Assembly (NCBI RefSeq): GCF_900163815.1
Contig: NZ_FUKO01000049.1
Span: forward strand, 46,154-110,153
Direction of reading: 5' to 3'
Source of the DNA: Microbacterium esteraromaticum
GTDB lineage: Bacteria > Actinomycetota > Actinomycetes > Actinomycetales > Microbacteriaceae
Length of the DNA stretch: 64,000 bases
How positions within the stretch are numbered: position 1 is the first letter of the stretch; each line of letters starts with the position of its first letter. The notes beneath the pieces are model-generated. The model did no database searches and was not told the origin of the DNA. It was given only the letters and a program-made list of their open reading frames with translations. The position numbers were made by a program, and so were the translations under genes. Positions 43,476 through 54,224 of the stretch are shown piece after piece.

Positions 43476-44410
43476 CCTCGGTACTCTACGACGTCCCGGG
43501 GCCCCGGGCGATCGCACGCAACCGCATCCTCGCCATCGTCACGGTGATCCTCGTGCTCGGTGCGATCGGGTTCGTCGTCTACCGGATGTGGACCACCGGC
43601 CAGTTCACTCCGCAGAAGTGGTACGTGTTCACGTTCTCCAACGTGTGGGTGGGCATTGCCGGGGCACTCGGCAAGACTCTCGCAGCCTTCGGGCTCGCCG
43701 CGGTGCTGAGCCTGGTGCTCGGCTTCGTGCTGGCGATCGGGCGCCTGTCCGATCACCGCTGGGTGCGCACCCCCGTCACCGTCATCATCGAGCTCTTCCG
43801 CGCCGTCCCGGTGCTGGTCTTCATGATGCTGCTCTACTACGGCCTGCCTGTGGTCGGTGTCGATATGGACCCGTATTGGGCGGTTGTGCTCGGTCTGACT
43901 GTCTACAACGGCTCTGTCCTCGCCGAGGCGCTTCGTGCGGGCATCGAGGCCCTGCCAAAGGGGCAGCAGGAGGCCGGTTACGCGATCGGCCTTCGAAAGA
44001 GCGGCGTGATGCGGTTGATTCTGCTGCCGCAGGCCGTCCGCGCGATGCTGCCGGTGATCATCGCGCAGCTCGTGGTGACGCTGAAGGACACCGCACTGGG
44101 CTTCATCATCACTTACCCCGAGCTGCTGTACTACGCGAAACTGCTCAGCTCGCAGCAGGGACGACCGATCCTGCAGTCGGCCTTCGTCATCGGCGGCATC
44201 TACATCGCGCTGTGCCTCATCCTCGCTGGCATCGCGAAGTGGGTAGAGGTGAAGACGCGCCACTCGTCGAAGCTGAAGGGAATCAATCCGGATCCCGGCG
44301 CTGGAGATCCGCGCATGCACGAGGGCTCGACAGTGACCGAAGTGATCGCGCTGCAGAGCAGAGCCGGCCGGTTCGACCAGGGCAACGTCGGCGGCGTCCC
44401 CGGCATCTGA
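43472..44410 (+). CDS. gluD: Amino-acid ABC transporter permease
   Basis: A 312-residue second permease with N-terminal cytoplasmic extension, five or six helices, and the EAA-type loop QQEAGYAIGLRKSGVMRLILL. The C-terminal 60 residues are hydrophilic and extend beyond the usual end. ATG 43472 sits in the gluC stop. It completes the transporter gene set. Confidence 0.92.
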   Translation: MTSVLYDVPGPRAIARNRILAIVTVILVLGAIGFVVYRMWTTGQFTPQKWYVFTFSNVWVGIAGALGKTLAAFGLAAVLSLVLGFVLAIGRLSDHRWVRTPVTVIIELFRAVPVLVFMMLLYYGLPVVGVDMDPYWAVVLGLTVYNGSVLAEALRAGIEALPKGQQEAGYAIGLRKSGVMRLILLPQAVRAMLPVIIAQLVVTLKDTALGFIITYPELLYYAKLLSSQQGRPILQSAFVIGGIYIALCLILAGIAKWVEVKTRHSSKLKGINPDPGAGDPRMHEGSTVTEVIALQSRAGRFDQGNVGGVPGI

Positions 44411-44416
44411 GCGGGC

Positions 44417-44422
44417 TATCAT
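44417..44422 (+). promoter_or_regulatory. -10 element of the following membrane-protein gene
   Basis: TATCAT six bases before GTG 44429; leaderless arrangement. Confidence 0.5.
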
Positions 44423-44428
44423 CGGACG

Positions 44429-45085
44429 GTGACGACCCCCGGCATCCCGCATCACGTTTCTGACTACCCTCCGCCGATGAGTCGCACGCTCGAGGCTTGG
44501 CTGTCGCCCGACTACGAACGCGCTGCCCCCGACAGCCCGACGCGCCTTCGCCAGATCGCCGATGATCGCGCGGTCGATGTCGCTCTCGCCGCCTGTCTGA
44601 TCGCGTTGGCACCGGTCGCCGTGCTCGCCGGCGCGGTCTGGGGTCTCATGGCAGGAACCGCACTTCCCTTCGCGCTCTTGACCGTGTCCGGCATCGCACT
44701 CGGCGGCATCGGCATCCTGTGTCTGCGACGCGCGCGCCGGCGTCTGCCTCGCGAACGTTCGCGCATCGTCCGGGGGACCGGCAGTGCACGGGAAGGCGTC
44801 ATCGTCTTCCTGGTGCTGTTCGGAGCGAGCCTCATCCCGCTCGTCCTGGGCGGAGAAGCCCTGGTCGAGCGAGTGCCGGGTGGTCTGCTCTCGCTCATCG
44901 GTCTGGGTACCGTATATGCGCTGCTGCTGGCGGCGGTCTTCATCGTTCCCGGCGCCGTGCTCGCGCGTGCTCGCGACTCCTTTCGCACAGCCGCTGAGAA
45001 GAACCCGCAGTACCGTGCGCTGTTGGAGCAGGATCGGCTGACCTGGCATCCGCGACATGGCGACATGATGTACGGCCCGCTCTGA
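44429..45085 (+). CDS. Uncharacterised four-helix membrane protein
   Basis: A 218-residue protein. A cytoplasmic start (about 1-48) leads to two hydrophobic hairpins (about 50-95 and 118-175) joined by a basic loop (RRARRRLPRERSR). The soluble end contains YRALLEQDRLTWHPRHGD. I do not recognise the family. It stands alone between the transporter and pheS and has its own leaderless-type promoter. Confidence 0.7.
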   Translation: MTTPGIPHHVSDYPPPMSRTLEAWLSPDYERAAPDSPTRLRQIADDRAVDVALAACLIALAPVAVLAGAVWGLMAGTALPFALLTVSGIALGGIGILCLRRARRRLPRERSRIVRGTGSAREGVIVFLVLFGASLIPLVLGGEALVERVPGGLLSLIGLGTVYALLLAAVFIVPGAVLARARDSFRTAAEKNPQYRALLEQDRLTWHPRHGDMMYGPL

Positions 45086-45117
45086 GCCGCCGGCCCGGGC
45101 GCACGCGCGCTCCCCGG

Positions 45118-45123
45118 TAGACT
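45118..45123 (+). promoter_or_regulatory. -10 element of pheS
   Basis: TAGACT eight bases before GTG 45132; leaderless arrangement. Confidence 0.6.
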
Positions 45124-45131
45124 CTGTTCTC

Positions 45132-46190
45132 GTGTCAGACTCCCCTCACGCTCCTGAACCAGCAGAGATCACTCCCGACGCGGTCGCAGCCGCCGTCGAT
45201 GCCGCTCTCGCGGCGATCGCCGCGGCCACCAGCACAACCGAGCTGAAGGCCGCTCGTGCCTCGCATGTCGCCGACGGCTCGCCGCTCGCGGTGCTGAATG
45301 CGTCGATGCGCCAGGTGGCACCCGAGCACAAGGCGACGTTCGGCAAGCTCATCGGCCAGGGCCGGGCGCGGGTCAACCAGGCACTCGCAGCCAAGGAGTC
45401 CGAGCTCGCGCAGGCCGAGACCGCAGCCCGTCTCGAAGCCGAGCGCGTTGACATCACGGCTCTCGCCTCCCGTTCGCGGGTGGGTGCGCGGCATCCGCTC
45501 TCGCTCATGCAGGAGCAGATCTCTGACATCTTCGTCGGCATGGGATGGGAGATCGCCGAAGGGCCAGAACTCGAGCACGAATGGTTCAACTTCGACGCGC
45601 TCAACTTCGACGAGGACCACCCGGCGCGTCAGGAGCAGGACACCTTTTACGTCGATCCGACCTCGCGGCACCTCGTGATGCGCACGCACACCAGTCCGGT
45701 GCAGGTGCGCTCCATGCTCGACCGCGAGCTGCCGATCTACGTCCTGTGCCCGGGCCGGGTCTACCGCACCGACGAGTTCGACGCCACGCACCTGCCCGTT
45801 TTCACCCAGGTCGAAGGCCTCGTCGTCGACAAGGGCATCACGATGGCGCATCTCAAGGGCACGCTCGACCACCTCGCCCAGCAGCTCTTCGGTGCCGAGG
45901 CGAAGACGCGCCTGCGCACCAACTACTTCCCCTTCACCGAGCCCTCCGCGGAGTTCGACCTGTGGCACCCGACCTTCAAGGGTGGCGCGCGCTGGATCGA
46001 ATGGGGCGGCTGCGGCATGGTCAATCCCAACGTGCTGCGGGCGGCGGGCATCGACCCCGAGATCTACAGCGGTTTCGCATTCGGCATCGGCGTCGAGCGC
46101 GCCTTGATGTTCCGCAGCGATGTGAAAGACATGCGCGACATGGCAGAGGGCGATGTGCGCTTCAGCGAGCAGTTCGGGATGGTGGTGTGA
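45132..46190 (+). CDS. pheS: Phenylalanine-tRNA ligase alpha subunit
   Basis: A 352-residue class II synthetase subunit. The N-terminal coiled coil (about 1-100) binds tRNA. Class II motifs are visible as MGWEIAEGPELEHEWFNFDAL, the motif 2 region VYRTDEFDATHLPVFTQVEG, and motif 3 GFAFGIGVERALMFR. Its stop shares one base with the pheT start (TGATG), ensuring equal production of alpha and beta. Confidence 0.97.
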   Translation: MSDSPHAPEPAEITPDAVAAAVDAALAAIAAATSTTELKAARASHVADGSPLAVLNASMRQVAPEHKATFGKLIGQGRARVNQALAAKESELAQAETAARLEAERVDITALASRSRVGARHPLSLMQEQISDIFVGMGWEIAEGPELEHEWFNFDALNFDEDHPARQEQDTFYVDPTSRHLVMRTHTSPVQVRSMLDRELPIYVLCPGRVYRTDEFDATHLPVFTQVEGLVVDKGITMAHLKGTLDHLAQQLFGAEAKTRLRTNYFPFTEPSAEFDLWHPTFKGGARWIEWGGCGMVNPNVLRAAGIDPEIYSGFAFGIGVERALMFRSDVKDMRDMAEGDVRFSEQFGMVV

Positions 46191-48694
46191 TGCGCGTTCC
46201 GATCTCCTGGCTTCGCGAGTACGTCGATGTGGCCGCAGAGGCGACTCCGGAAGATGTACTGGCGTCCTTCCTGTCGGTCGGCTTCGAAGAAGAAGACATT
46301 CACCGCTTCGAGATATTCGGTCCCGTCGTCGTCGGGCAGGTGCTCGAAATCACGCCCGAACCGCAGAAGAACGGCAAGACCATCAACTGGTGCCAGGTCG
46401 ATGTCGGCGAGGCGAACGGCGGCATCCGCGGCATCGTCTGCGGTGCGCATAACTTCGCCGTCGGCGACAAGATCGTCGCGACGCTGCCTGGCTCGGTGCT
46501 GCCAGGGCCCTTCCCGATCGCGGCGCGGAAGACGTACGGCCATGTCTCCGACGGCATGATCGCCTCGGCCCGCGAGCTCGGTCTGGGCGATGAGCATGAC
46601 GGCATCATCGTGCTGTCCACGCTCGGCCTTGACCCCGAGGTCGGTGCGGATGCCATCAGCCTGCTGCACCTGGACGACGTCGCTGTCGAGATCAACGTGA
46701 CACCTGACCGCGGCTACGCGTTCTCGCTGCGCGGGCTCGCGCGCGAGTACTCCCACGCCACCGGCGCCGAGTTCCGCGACCCCGCTGAGCGCGACTTCGC
46801 CGAGTTGCAGCCCGGCTCCGGTTTCTCGACCACGGTCGACGACAAGAACCCGATCCGCGGCGCGGTCGGTGCCAGCGAATTCGTCACCCGGGTCGTGCGC
46901 GACGTCGACCCGTCGCGCCCGACTCCGCCGTGGATGATCGCTCGGCTCGCCCTCGCGGGGATGCGCTCGCTCGGAATCCTCATCGACATCACCAACTACG
47001 TGATGCTCGAGCTCGGCAATCCGATCCACGGCTACGACCTCGACAAGCTGCAGGGCGACATCACCGTGCGCCGCGCTCAGCAGGGCGAGCGGATGACGAC
47101 CCTCGACGGTCAGGACCGTGAACTCCACGTCGAAGACCTGCTCATCACCGATGACTCCGGCCCGATCGGCATGGCCGGCGTCATGGGCGGCGGTACGACC
47201 GAGATGAGCGACAGCACGCGCAACGTGCTCATCGAGGCGGCGACGTTCGACCCGGTCACGATCGCCCGCACCGCCCGGCGTCACAAGCTGCCCAGCGAGG
47301 CATCCAAGCGCTTCGAGCGCGGCGTCGACCCGCTGGTCCCGTTCGCCGCTGCACGCCGCGTCGCCGACCTGCTCGTCGAGCTCGCGGGCGGCACGCTGAC
47401 CGATGAGGGCGGCGCCCTGTTCGCCGAGGTGTTCATCGCCGACATCGAGTTGCCTGCCGGGTTCACGCAGAGCGTCGTCGGCGTCGACTACAGCGACGAT
47501 GAGATCGTGAGCGCGCTGCAGACCATCGGTGCGGAGGTCACCCCCGAGAGCGACGGGTGGCGCGTGAATCCGCCGTCCTGGCGCCCCGACCTCACCGACA
47601 AGTGGACTCTGGTGGAAGAGATCGCCCGCATCCACGGGCTCGATCGCATCCCCTCGGTGCTGCCGACGCCGCCGTCGGGCCGCGGCTATACGGCGCTGCA
47701 GCTCGGCCGCAAGCGCGTCGCGGATGCTCTTGCCGCTTCCGGCTTCGTCGAGACCTCGGCCTTCCCCTTCACGACCGCTGAGCTGAATGATCTGCACGGC
47801 TCGGCCTCGGGGGAGCACCTGCCCAGCATCCGCTTGGCGAACCCCATCGACGGCCACGTGCCTGACCTGCGTCGCTCGCTTCTGCCGGCGCTGCTGCAGA
47901 CCGCACACCGCAACATCTCGCGCGGCATCGTCGATCTGGCGATCTTCGAGACGGGTTCTGTGTTCACGCCCGCCGAGGGCGTCGAATACGGCACCGACTT
48001 CATTCCGCCGCTGGGGGAGCGCCCCAGCGACGAGACGCTTGCTGCGCTCAACGCGGGAATCCCCCCGCAGCCGCGGCTGCTCTCCGTGCTGTTGACCGGA
48101 AACATCACACCGCGTCAGCCCGGCAGGGCTGCCGAGCACGCCGACCTCTCGGATGCTCTCGACGCGGTTCGGGTAATCGGCGTCGCCGCCGGAGTCGAGA
48201 TCGACGTCGCGCAGACCCAGCGCGCGGCACTGCATCCCGGCCGTGCTGGTTCGCTGAGCGTCGGCGGCGAGGAGATCGGATACGTGGGCGAGCTGCACCC
48301 GCAGGTGTCGGACGATGCTGATCTGCCCGGCCGCGCTGTCGTGCTGGAACTCGATCTCGACCGTCTGCTCACGCTCGCCGGCGGGCGGGTCGTCGCGGAA
48401 TCGCTGTCGACGTTCCCCGCCGCGACGCAGGACGTCTCGCTGGTCGTGGGTATCGACGTCCCGGCATCCGAGGTGCGCGCAGCACTGCGCGACGGCGCTG
48501 GCGACCTGCTGGAATCGGTGCGTCTGGTCGATGATTATCGCGGTGAGGGACTCGGCGAGGGGCAGAAGAGCCTCAGCTTCGCGCTGCGCTTCCGCGCCGA
48601 CGACCGCACGCTCACCGCAGCCGAGGCGACCGAAGCGAAGCTCGCTGGTGTCGCCGCAGCGACCGAGCGGTTCGGAGCCAGCATCCGCGACTGA
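46190..48694 (+). CDS. pheT: Phenylalanine-tRNA ligase beta subunit
   Basis: An 834-residue beta subunit with the tRNA-binding EMAP-like domain at the N-terminus (about 40-150), the B3/B4 editing region (about 215-390, with [14 protein letters not shown]), B5, the catalytic-like core and a C-terminal anticodon-binding ferredoxin-like domain (about 745-834, [12 protein letters not shown]). The alpha2-beta2 enzyme charges tRNA-Phe. ATG 46190 is used; a frame reaching further upstream is an artefact inside pheS. Confidence 0.96.
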   Translation: MRVPISWLREYVDVAAEATPEDVLASFLSVGFEEEDIHRFEIFGPVVVGQVLEITPEPQKNGKTINWCQVDVGEANGGIRGIVCGAHNFAVGDKIVATLPGSVLPGPFPIAARKTYGHVSDGMIASARELGLGDEHDGIIVLSTLGLDPEVGADAISLLHLDDVAVEINVTPDRGYAFSLRGLAREYSHATGAEFRDPAERDFAELQPGSGFSTTVDDKNPIRGAVGASEFVTRVVRDVDPSRPTPPWMIARLALAGMRSLGILIDITNYVMLELGNPIHGYDLDKLQGDITVRRAQQGERMTTLDGQDRELHVEDLLITDDSGPIGMAGVMGGGTTEMSDSTRNVLIEAATFDPVTIARTARRHKLPSEASKRFERGVDPLVPFAAARRVADLLVELAGGTLTDEGGALFAEVFIADIELPAGFTQSVVGVDYSDDEIVSALQTIGAEVTPESDGWRVNPPSWRPDLTDKWTLVEEIARIHGLDRIPSVLPTPPSGRGYTALQLGRKRVADALAASGFVETSAFPFTTAELNDLHGSASGEHLPSIRLANPIDGHVPDLRRSLLPALLQTAHRNISRGIVDLAIFETGSVFTPAEGVEYGTDFIPPLGERPSDETLAALNAGIPPQPRLLSVLLTGNITPRQPGRAAEHADLSDALDAVRVIGVAAGVEIDVAQTQRAALHPGRAGSLSVGGEEIGYVGELHPQVSDDADLPGRAVVLELDLDRLLTLAGGRVVAESLSTFPAATQDVSLVVGIDVPASEVRAALRDGAGDLLESVRLVDDYRGEGLGEGQKSLSFALRFRADDRTLTAAEATEAKLAGVAAATERFGASIRD

Positions 48695-48730
48695 CCGGCG
48701 ACCGGCGCAGAAAGCCGCGCCGGTCTTCGC

Positions 48731-48736
48731 TAGAGT
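48731..48736 (+). promoter_or_regulatory. -10 element for the thiamine genes
   Basis: TAGAGT about eight bases before the first conserved base of the TPP riboswitch, so transcription would start with the aptamer. Confidence 0.6.
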
Positions 48737-48743
48737 GTCGAGC

Positions 48744-48820
48744 AGTGACACGGGGTGCCGCATCCGCGGCTGAGACCAGACCCGTCGAACCTGATCTAGT
48801 TCGTACTAGCGAAGGGATGT
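48744..48820 (+). promoter_or_regulatory. TPP riboswitch (THI element)
   Basis: Conserved aptamer parts appear in order: ACACGGGGTGC, the pyrimidine-sensing core GGCTGAGACCAGACCC, then GAACCTGATCTAGTTCGTAC and TAGCGAAGGGATG. The aptamer's last GAAGGGATG supplies the ribosome-binding region for ATG 48826. TPP binding would therefore most likely block translation initiation. Confidence 0.95.
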
Positions 48821-48825
48821 CGCGC

Positions 48826-49668
48826 ATGAGCGCTTCGCCACGCCTGTCCATCGATGTTGCGGCCGCGGCCGCCGAGCTGCTGCCGGGGCTGCGCGCCTCG
48901 CCGCCTCTCGCGCACTGCATCACCAATTCCGTCGTGACCGGATTCACCGCCAACGTTCTGCTCGCCATCGGTGCGGCGCCGGCGATGGTCGACATCATCG
49001 GTGAATCGGGGATGTTCGCGCAGATCGCCTCGGGGGTGCTGATCAATCTCGGCACGCCCACCCCCGAGCAGCGCGCCGCGAGTCTCGAAGCCGCGGACGG
49101 TGCAACCTCGGCCGGCACCCCGTGGGTGCTCGATCCGGTCGCGATCGGTGCACTGCCGGTGCGCACCGAACTCGCCGCCGAGCTCGTCTCGCGCCGCCCT
49201 ACCGCGATCCGCGGCAACCCTTCCGAGATCCTCGCTCTCGCCGGCCTCAGTGCGGGTGGCCGAGGAGTCGACGCCACGGATGCGCCGGATGCCGCAATCG
49301 ACGCTGCCCGCTCGCTCGCCGGACGATGGGGGAGCACCGTGGCCGTCTCCGGCGAGGTGGACCTGATAACCGACGGAGAGCGGCTCATCCGCATCGCGAA
49401 CGGCGATGCGCTGCTCACGCGTGTCACCGGCGGCGGCTGCGCACTCGGTGCTGTCATGGCGGCGTTCCTCGGCTCGGCTCGAGACACCGACATCGATGTG
49501 CTCACCACCGTCGCCGCCGCGTCGCTGGTCTACACCGTGGCCGCGGAGCGTGCGGCTGCGACAGCATCCGGACCGGGCAGCTTCGACGTCGCCCTGCTCG
49601 ACGCGCTTGCCGCTCTCGAACCCGGCGACGTGATCGCTGCCGCGCGCGTCGAGGAGGGAGCGCTGTGA
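48826..49668 (+). CDS. thiM: Hydroxyethylthiazole kinase
   Basis: A 280-residue kinase salvaging thiazole for thiamine: [20 protein letters not shown] at the start, [11 protein letters not shown], and the anion-hole [16 protein letters not shown] with catalytic Cys. ATG 48826 is chosen over 48817, which lies within the riboswitch. The stop overlaps the next GTG by four bases, so both products are coupled. Confidence 0.93.
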   Translation: MSASPRLSIDVAAAAAELLPGLRASPPLAHCITNSVVTGFTANVLLAIGAAPAMVDIIGESGMFAQIASGVLINLGTPTPEQRAASLEAADGATSAGTPWVLDPVAIGALPVRTELAAELVSRRPTAIRGNPSEILALAGLSAGGRGVDATDAPDAAIDAARSLAGRWGSTVAVSGEVDLITDGERLIRIANGDALLTRVTGGGCALGAVMAAFLGSARDTDIDVLTTVAAASLVYTVAAERAAATASGPGSFDVALLDALAALEPGDVIAAARVEEGAL

Positions 49669-51788
49669 ACGCGGCCCTGTCGCTGTATCTGGTGACCGAC
49701 GCCGCTGCCTGCGGCGACCGCGGCGTCATCGACACCGTGCGCGAAGCCGTCGCCGGCGGCGTCACGATCGTGCAGCTGCGCGACAAGCACGCCACCGATG
49801 CTGAGAGCGCCGATCTGCTGGTCGAGCTGTCGGCCGCGATCGATGGGCGGGCGATGCTGGTGGTCAATGACCGTCTCGACGCGGTGCAGCAAGCCCGCGC
49901 ACGAGGTGCGCGCGTCGATGGTGTGCATCTCGGACAGTCGGATGCTGCCGTGCAGCGCGCCCGCGAACTGCTCGGGCCCGATGCGCTGATCGGCCTCACG
50001 GCGAACACCCCCGCGCACCTCGACGCCGTGCGCGCACTGCCTGCCGGAACCGTCGACTACGTCGGCGTCGGCGTCATCCGACCCACCTCGACGAAGCCCG
50101 ATCATCCGCCGGCACTCGGCATCGACGGTTTCGCTGCGCTCGCCGCAGCCAGCCCGGTGCCGGCTGTGGCCATCGGCGGCGTCGGAATCACCGATGTCGC
50201 CGAGCTCCGCGATGCGGGTGCGGCAGGTGTCGCGGTCGTGTCCGCTCTGTGCGCAGCGGAAGATCCGCGGGCGACCGCGCGCGACTTCCGCCGTCAGTGG
50301 CGCGGGCAGCGCCCTCCGCGGGTGCTGTCCATCGCTGGCAGCGATGCCTCCGGTGGAGCGGGAATCCAGGCCGACCTGAAGTCCATCGCGGCCAACGGCG
50401 GCTACGGAATGACCGCGATCACGGCGTTGACCGCACAGAACACCCAGGGCGTGCGTGACGTGCACGTGCCCTCGGCGGAATTCCTGCGCGCCCAGCTCGA
50501 TGCCATCGCCGACGACATCGAGATCGATGCGGTCAAGATCGGAATGCTCGCGAACGCCGACATCATCCGCACCGTCGGCGAGTGGCTGACGCAGCACCGC
50601 CCCGGTACGGTCGTGCTCGATCCGGTGATGGTCGCCACCAGCGGCGACCGGCTACTCGACGCGGATGCCGAGCAGGCGCTGCTCGACCTTGCGAGCCACG
50701 CAGATCTGCTCACCCCGAATCTCAGCGAGCTGGCCGTACTCGCGGGGCACCCCGTGCAGAGCTGGGGCGACGCGCTCACTGCGGCGCAGGAGATCGCCGC
50801 GCGCACGGGAGCCCTTGTTCTCGCCAAGGGCGGCCACCTCGCGTTCGCTGAGGCCCCCGATGCGCTCGTGGGCCGAGACGGAGTGATCGCCGAGTACACC
50901 GCAGAGCGTATCGAGACCACCAGCACCCACGGCACCGGATGCTCGCTCTCCTCCGCGCTCGCCACCGCGCACGCTCGAGGGATGGACTGGCCCCAGGCGG
51001 TGCACAGCTCACGGCAATGGCTGCGCGAGTCACTCCGTGCGGCTGGCGCACTGGAGGTCGGACGGGGAAGCGGGCCGATCAGTCACTTCGCCGGGCTCTG
51101 GAAGCGCGGCGGTCTGGCAACCCGTCCCATTGCGGCGGACGTGCGCGTGGACTGGTGGAACAGCACAGCATCCGTCCGCCGCGATATTGATGCGCTGCCC
51201 TTCATCCGCGCACTCGCCGACGGCACCCTCGAGCGCGAGCGCTTTCTGTCCTACCTCGCTCAAGACGCCCTGTATCTGCGCGAGTACGCGCGGGTGATGG
51301 CAGAAGCCGCGCGACTCGCCCCGACCGCCGCCGAGCAGGCTTTCTGGGCGCAGTCCGCGCAGGGCGCCATCGCCGGTGAGCTGGAGCTGCATGCGTCGTG
51401 GTTGACGCCGAGCACGGGAATCTCGGCCGATACTTTCGCCGCTGAGCCGAGCGCAGTGGCCACGGCCTACCTCGACCACCTGCGCGCCGCAGCCTTCACC
51501 GGCGACTACGCCGTGCTGATAGCCGCTGTCCTGCCGTGCTTCTGGCTGTACACGGATCTCGGGGTGCGATTGCATGCCGGTGAGTTCGGTGCGCACGCGC
51601 TCGATCCCGATCACCCGTTCGCATCCTGGCTGGCCACATACGCCGATCCCGCGTTCGCCATCGCCACCGAGCAGGCGATCGAATACGTCACCGCCGCCGC
51701 GGCTGTCGCTGACGAAGCACGGCGCGAGCGCATGCATCGCGCGTTCGCCGTGGCGGCAGAGCATGAGCGGGCCTTCTTCGATCTGTGA
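49665..51788 (+). CDS. ThiE-ThiD-TenA fusion protein for thiamine synthesis and salvage
   Basis: A 707-residue three-domain enzyme. Residues about 1-205 are ThiE (thiamine phosphate synthase: [32 protein letters not shown]). Residues about 217-480 are ThiD (HMP/HMP-P kinase: [18 protein letters not shown], Cys about 425 in [11 protein letters not shown]). Residues about 494-707 are TenA (thiaminase II/aminopyrimidine hydrolase) with LAQDALYL, Cys about 625 in [11 protein letters not shown] and the late Glu in EQAIEYV. All key residues appear intact. GTG 49665 overlaps thiM. The protein could link pyrimidine salvage, phosphorylation and coupling to thiazole phosphate from ThiM. Confidence 0.93.
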   Translation: MNAALSLYLVTDAAACGDRGVIDTVREAVAGGVTIVQLRDKHATDAESADLLVELSAAIDGRAMLVVNDRLDAVQQARARGARVDGVHLGQSDAAVQRARELLGPDALIGLTANTPAHLDAVRALPAGTVDYVGVGVIRPTSTKPDHPPALGIDGFAALAAASPVPAVAIGGVGITDVAELRDAGAAGVAVVSALCAAEDPRATARDFRRQWRGQRPPRVLSIAGSDASGGAGIQADLKSIAANGGYGMTAITALTAQNTQGVRDVHVPSAEFLRAQLDAIADDIEIDAVKIGMLANADIIRTVGEWLTQHRPGTVVLDPVMVATSGDRLLDADAEQALLDLASHADLLTPNLSELAVLAGHPVQSWGDALTAAQEIAARTGALVLAKGGHLAFAEAPDALVGRDGVIAEYTAERIETTSTHGTGCSLSSALATAHARGMDWPQAVHSSRQWLRESLRAAGALEVGRGSGPISHFAGLWKRGGLATRPIAADVRVDWWNSTASVRRDIDALPFIRALADGTLERERFLSYLAQDALYLREYARVMAEAARLAPTAAEQAFWAQSAQGAIAGELELHASWLTPSTGISADTFAAEPSAVATAYLDHLRAAAFTGDYAVLIAAVLPCFWLYTDLGVRLHAGEFGAHALDPDHPFASWLATYADPAFAIATEQAIEYVTAAAAVADEARRERMHRAFAVAAEHERAFFDL

Positions 51789-51822
51789 CGGATCGGATTT
51801 GCGGATGCCGAAGGATCGGCGC

Positions 51823-51828
51823 TACTGT
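51823..51828 (+). promoter_or_regulatory. -10 element of the arginine leader transcript
   Basis: TACTGT six bases before ATG 51835; TTGCGG at 51799-51804 gives an 18-bp spacer. The leader ORF would be translated from the very 5' end of the mRNA. Confidence 0.5.
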
Positions 51829-51834
51829 CGCGTC

Positions 51835-51912
51835 ATGCCTTCGGCTCCGCACCTCTCTTCTGCGCTCCTCCTGAGCGCTGTGCGTCGACGCCGCAGCGGC
51901 CGCCGATTCTAG
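51835..51912 (+). CDS. Arginine-rich leader peptide upstream of the arg genes
   Basis: A 25-codon ORF, ATG 51835 to TAG 51912, ending VRRRRSGRRF: six Arg codons among the last nine (CGT CGA CGC CGC, then CGC CGA). It lies 106 nt upstream of argC in an otherwise empty region, behind its own promoter-like hexamer. This is the hallmark of a leader peptide for ribosome-mediated attenuation: when Arg-tRNA is scarce the ribosome stalls here. Downstream, GGCGAC (51912-51917) can pair with GTCGCC (51952-51957), and GCCCT/AGGGC (51977-51997) forms a further hairpin before argC. Confidence 0.75.
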   Translation: MPSAPHLSSALLLSAVRRRRSGRRF

Positions 51913-51976
51913 GCGACTCCGTGCAGCCTGTGCGTCTCAGCGCGGGTCGGTGTCGCCGCCCCCGTTCTGAACCTGG

Positions 51977-51997
51977 GCCCTGAGCATGTCGAAGGGC
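51977..51997 (+). promoter_or_regulatory. Hairpin between the arginine leader ORF and argC
   Basis: GCCCT-GAGCATGTCGA-AGGGC, 5-bp stem, 20 nt before the argC ATG. It may be the terminator or ribosome-blocking arm of the attenuator. The CCCTGAGC..GTCGAAGGG form also resembles a palindrome found scattered in many bacterial genomes. Confidence 0.4.
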
Positions 51998-52017
51998 ACG
52001 ACCGTTAAGGTGGAAGC

Positions 52018-53070
52018 ATGACGTACTCCGTCGCCGTCTCCGGCGCATCCGGCTATGCGGGGGGCGAGATCCTGCGGCTTCTCGCAGCCCATCCCGATAT
52101 CGAGATCCGCACGGTCACCGCGCATTCCAATGCCGGACAGCCGCTCACCGCGCACCAGCCGCATCTGCGCTCGCTGGCCCACCTCGAACTCCAGCCCACG
52201 ACGCCGGAGGTCCTCTCCGGACACGACATCGTTTTCCTCGCCCTGCCGCACGGTCAGTCCGGGCAGTACACGGATGCTCTCGACGACACCGCGCTCGTCA
52301 TCGATGCCGGAGCGGATCATCGCCTCACCTCGCAGGAGGCGTGGGATCAGTTCTACGGCGGCGACTTCCACGACCCGTGGGCCTACGGCGTTCCGGAGCT
52401 GCTGACGGGTGACGGAAAGCTCCGCGAACAGCTGCGCTCCGCACGCCGGATCGCCGCACCCGGATGCAACGCCTCGACAGTGAGCCTGAGCCTCGCCCCC
52501 GGCGTCGCTGCCCGAGTCATCGACCCCGCCGACATCGTCAGTGTGCTCGCGGTCGGCCCCTCCGGCGCGGGCAAGAGTCTGAAGCCGCACCTTCTGGGCA
52601 GCGAGATCCTCGGCACGGCGAACCCCTATGCCGTCGGCGGCACTCACCGGCACATCCCCGAGATCCGCCAGGCGCTCGCCGCGGCGAGCTCTGGCTCGGC
52701 GGAGGACATCCGCATCTCCTTCACCCCGGTGATCGTGCCGATGTCGCGGGGCATCCTGGCGACATCCAGCGCGCCGATCGTCGACGGCGTCACCGACGCG
52801 CAGATCCGCGACGCGTGGGAATCCGCCTACGCCGACGAAGCGTTCGTGCAACTGCTGCCGGAGGGCTCCTTCCCCCGCACGGCCGACGTGCTCGGGGCGA
52901 ACACCGCTCTGCTGGGCCTCGCGATCGACCGGGCTGCGAACCGCGTCGTCGTCGTGGCCGCCGTCGACAACCTCGTCAAAGGCACCGCCGGCGCTGCCAT
53001 CCAGTCCATGAACCTCGCGCTCGGCCTGCCAGAAGGCCGCGCCCTCACCATGAACGGAGTCGCGCCGTGA
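52018..53070 (+). CDS. argC: N-acetyl-gamma-glutamyl-phosphate reductase
   Basis: A 350-residue NADP-dependent reductase, third step of arginine synthesis. Rossmann motif [15 protein letters not shown] (about 9-23), active-site Cys in [11 protein letters not shown] (about 155) and the His-containing [14 protein letters not shown] 52018 has TAAGGT six bases upstream, which might be an extra leaderless promoter, and GGAAGC as a possible ribosome-binding site. It overlaps argJ by four bases. Confidence 0.96.
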   Translation: MTYSVAVSGASGYAGGEILRLLAAHPDIEIRTVTAHSNAGQPLTAHQPHLRSLAHLELQPTTPEVLSGHDIVFLALPHGQSGQYTDALDDTALVIDAGADHRLTSQEAWDQFYGGDFHDPWAYGVPELLTGDGKLREQLRSARRIAAPGCNASTVSLSLAPGVAARVIDPADIVSVLAVGPSGAGKSLKPHLLGSEILGTANPYAVGGTHRHIPEIRQALAAASSGSAEDIRISFTPVIVPMSRGILATSSAPIVDGVTDAQIRDAWESAYADEAFVQLLPEGSFPRTADVLGANTALLGLAIDRAANRVVVVAAVDNLVKGTAGAAIQSMNLALGLPEGRALTMNGVAP

Positions 53071-54224
53071 GCGTCACCGCACCCCAGGGATTCGAAGCCG
53101 CCGGCGTCGCCGTCGGCCTGAAGACGACCGGCAAGCCCGACGTCGCCGTCGTCGTCAACCGCGGGCCGCGCAAGATCGGTGCCGCCGTGTTCACCACCAA
53201 CCGTGCCAAGGCCAACCCGATCCTGTGGTCGCAGAAGGTCATCATCGACCGGGTGGTCGAAGCGATCGTGCTCAATTCGGGCGGTGCAAACTGCTTCACG
53301 GGTGACTTCGGCTTCCAGACCACCCATCTCACCGCAGAGACCGCCGCTGAGCTGCTGGAAGTCAGCGCCGCAGACATCCTGGTCTGCTCCACCGGTCTGA
53401 TCGGGACCGGCGGCGAGGAGTTCCGCGGCAAGGTGCTCGACGGGGTCGAACAGGCGATGGCCGCCCTCAGCACCGATGGCGGACACTCTGCGGCCGAGGC
53501 GATCATGACCACAGACACGATCGCGAAGACGGCCGAGGTCAGCCGCGATGGCTGGACGATCGGCGGCATGGCGAAGGGCGCCGGCATGCTCGCGCCCGGG
53601 CTCGCGACGATGCTCGTCGTCATCACGACGGATGCCGACCTCGACGCATCCGAGGCCGACGCCGCGCTGCGCTCGGCAACCGGCGTCAGTTTCGATCGCC
53701 TCGATTCCGACGGCTGCATGTCCACCAACGATCAGGTCACTCTGCTGGCGAACGGTGCCAGCGGCATCCGCCCCGACCTCGATGCGTTCACGACGGCGCT
53801 CACCGAACTGTGTCGGGAGCTCGCACAGAAGCTGCAGACCGATGCCGAGGGCGCCAGCCATGACATCACCATCGAGGTGACCAACGCGATGACCGAGCAC
53901 GAGGCGGTCGAGGTCGGTCGCTCGGTCGCGCGCAACAACCTCTTCAAGGCGGCTGTCTTCGGCAATGACCCGAACTGGGGGCGGGTCCTCGCCGCGATCG
54001 GCACCACGAGCGCGCAGTTCGACCCCTACGACGTCGACGTGTCGATGAACGGCGTGCGGGTGTGCACCGCCGGTGGACCAGACCGGCCGCGTGAAGAGGT
54101 CGATCTCACGCCCCGCGCCATGCACCTCGAGATCGACCTGAAGGTCGGTTCGGCGACCGCCACGATCCTCACGAACGACCTCACCCACGATTACGTTCAC
54201 GAGAACAGCGCCTACGCCTCATGA
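53067..54224 (+). CDS. argJ: Bifunctional ornithine acetyltransferase / N-acetylglutamate synthase
   Basis: A 385-residue ArgJ that recycles the acetyl group. The self-cleavage site is Ala180-Thr181 in PGLATMLVV, where Thr becomes the nucleophile of the beta chain. KGAGMLAP precedes it and [15 protein letters not shown] follows near the end. Start GTG 53067 overlaps the argC stop, and the stop overlaps argB, so the genes are translated in series. Confidence 0.95.
   Translation: MSVTAPQGFEAAGVAVGLKTTGKPDVAVVVNRGPRKIGAAVFTTNRAKANPILWSQKVIIDRVVEAIVLNSGGANCFTGDFGFQTTHLTAETAAELLEVSAADILVCSTGLIGTGGEEFRGKVLDGVEQAMAALSTDGGHSAAEAIMTTDTIAKTAEVSRDGWTIGGMAKGAGMLAPGLATMLVVITTDADLDASEADAALRSATGVSFDRLDSDGCMSTNDQVTLLANGASGIRPDLDAFTTALTELCRELAQKLQTDAEGASHDITIEVTNAMTEHEAVEVGRSVARNNLFKAAVFGNDPNWGRVLAAIGTTSAQFDPYDVDVSMNGVRVCTAGGPDRPREEVDLTPRAMHLEIDLKVGSATATILTNDLTHDYVHENSAYAS

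Noticed and set aside
43112..45058. A 648-residue minus-strand frame
   Set aside because: Antisense shadow of the gluC, gluD and following membrane-protein genes.
46064..48763. An 899-residue minus-strand frame
   Set aside because: Antisense shadow of pheT caused by codon bias in high-GC DNA; no protein family pattern.
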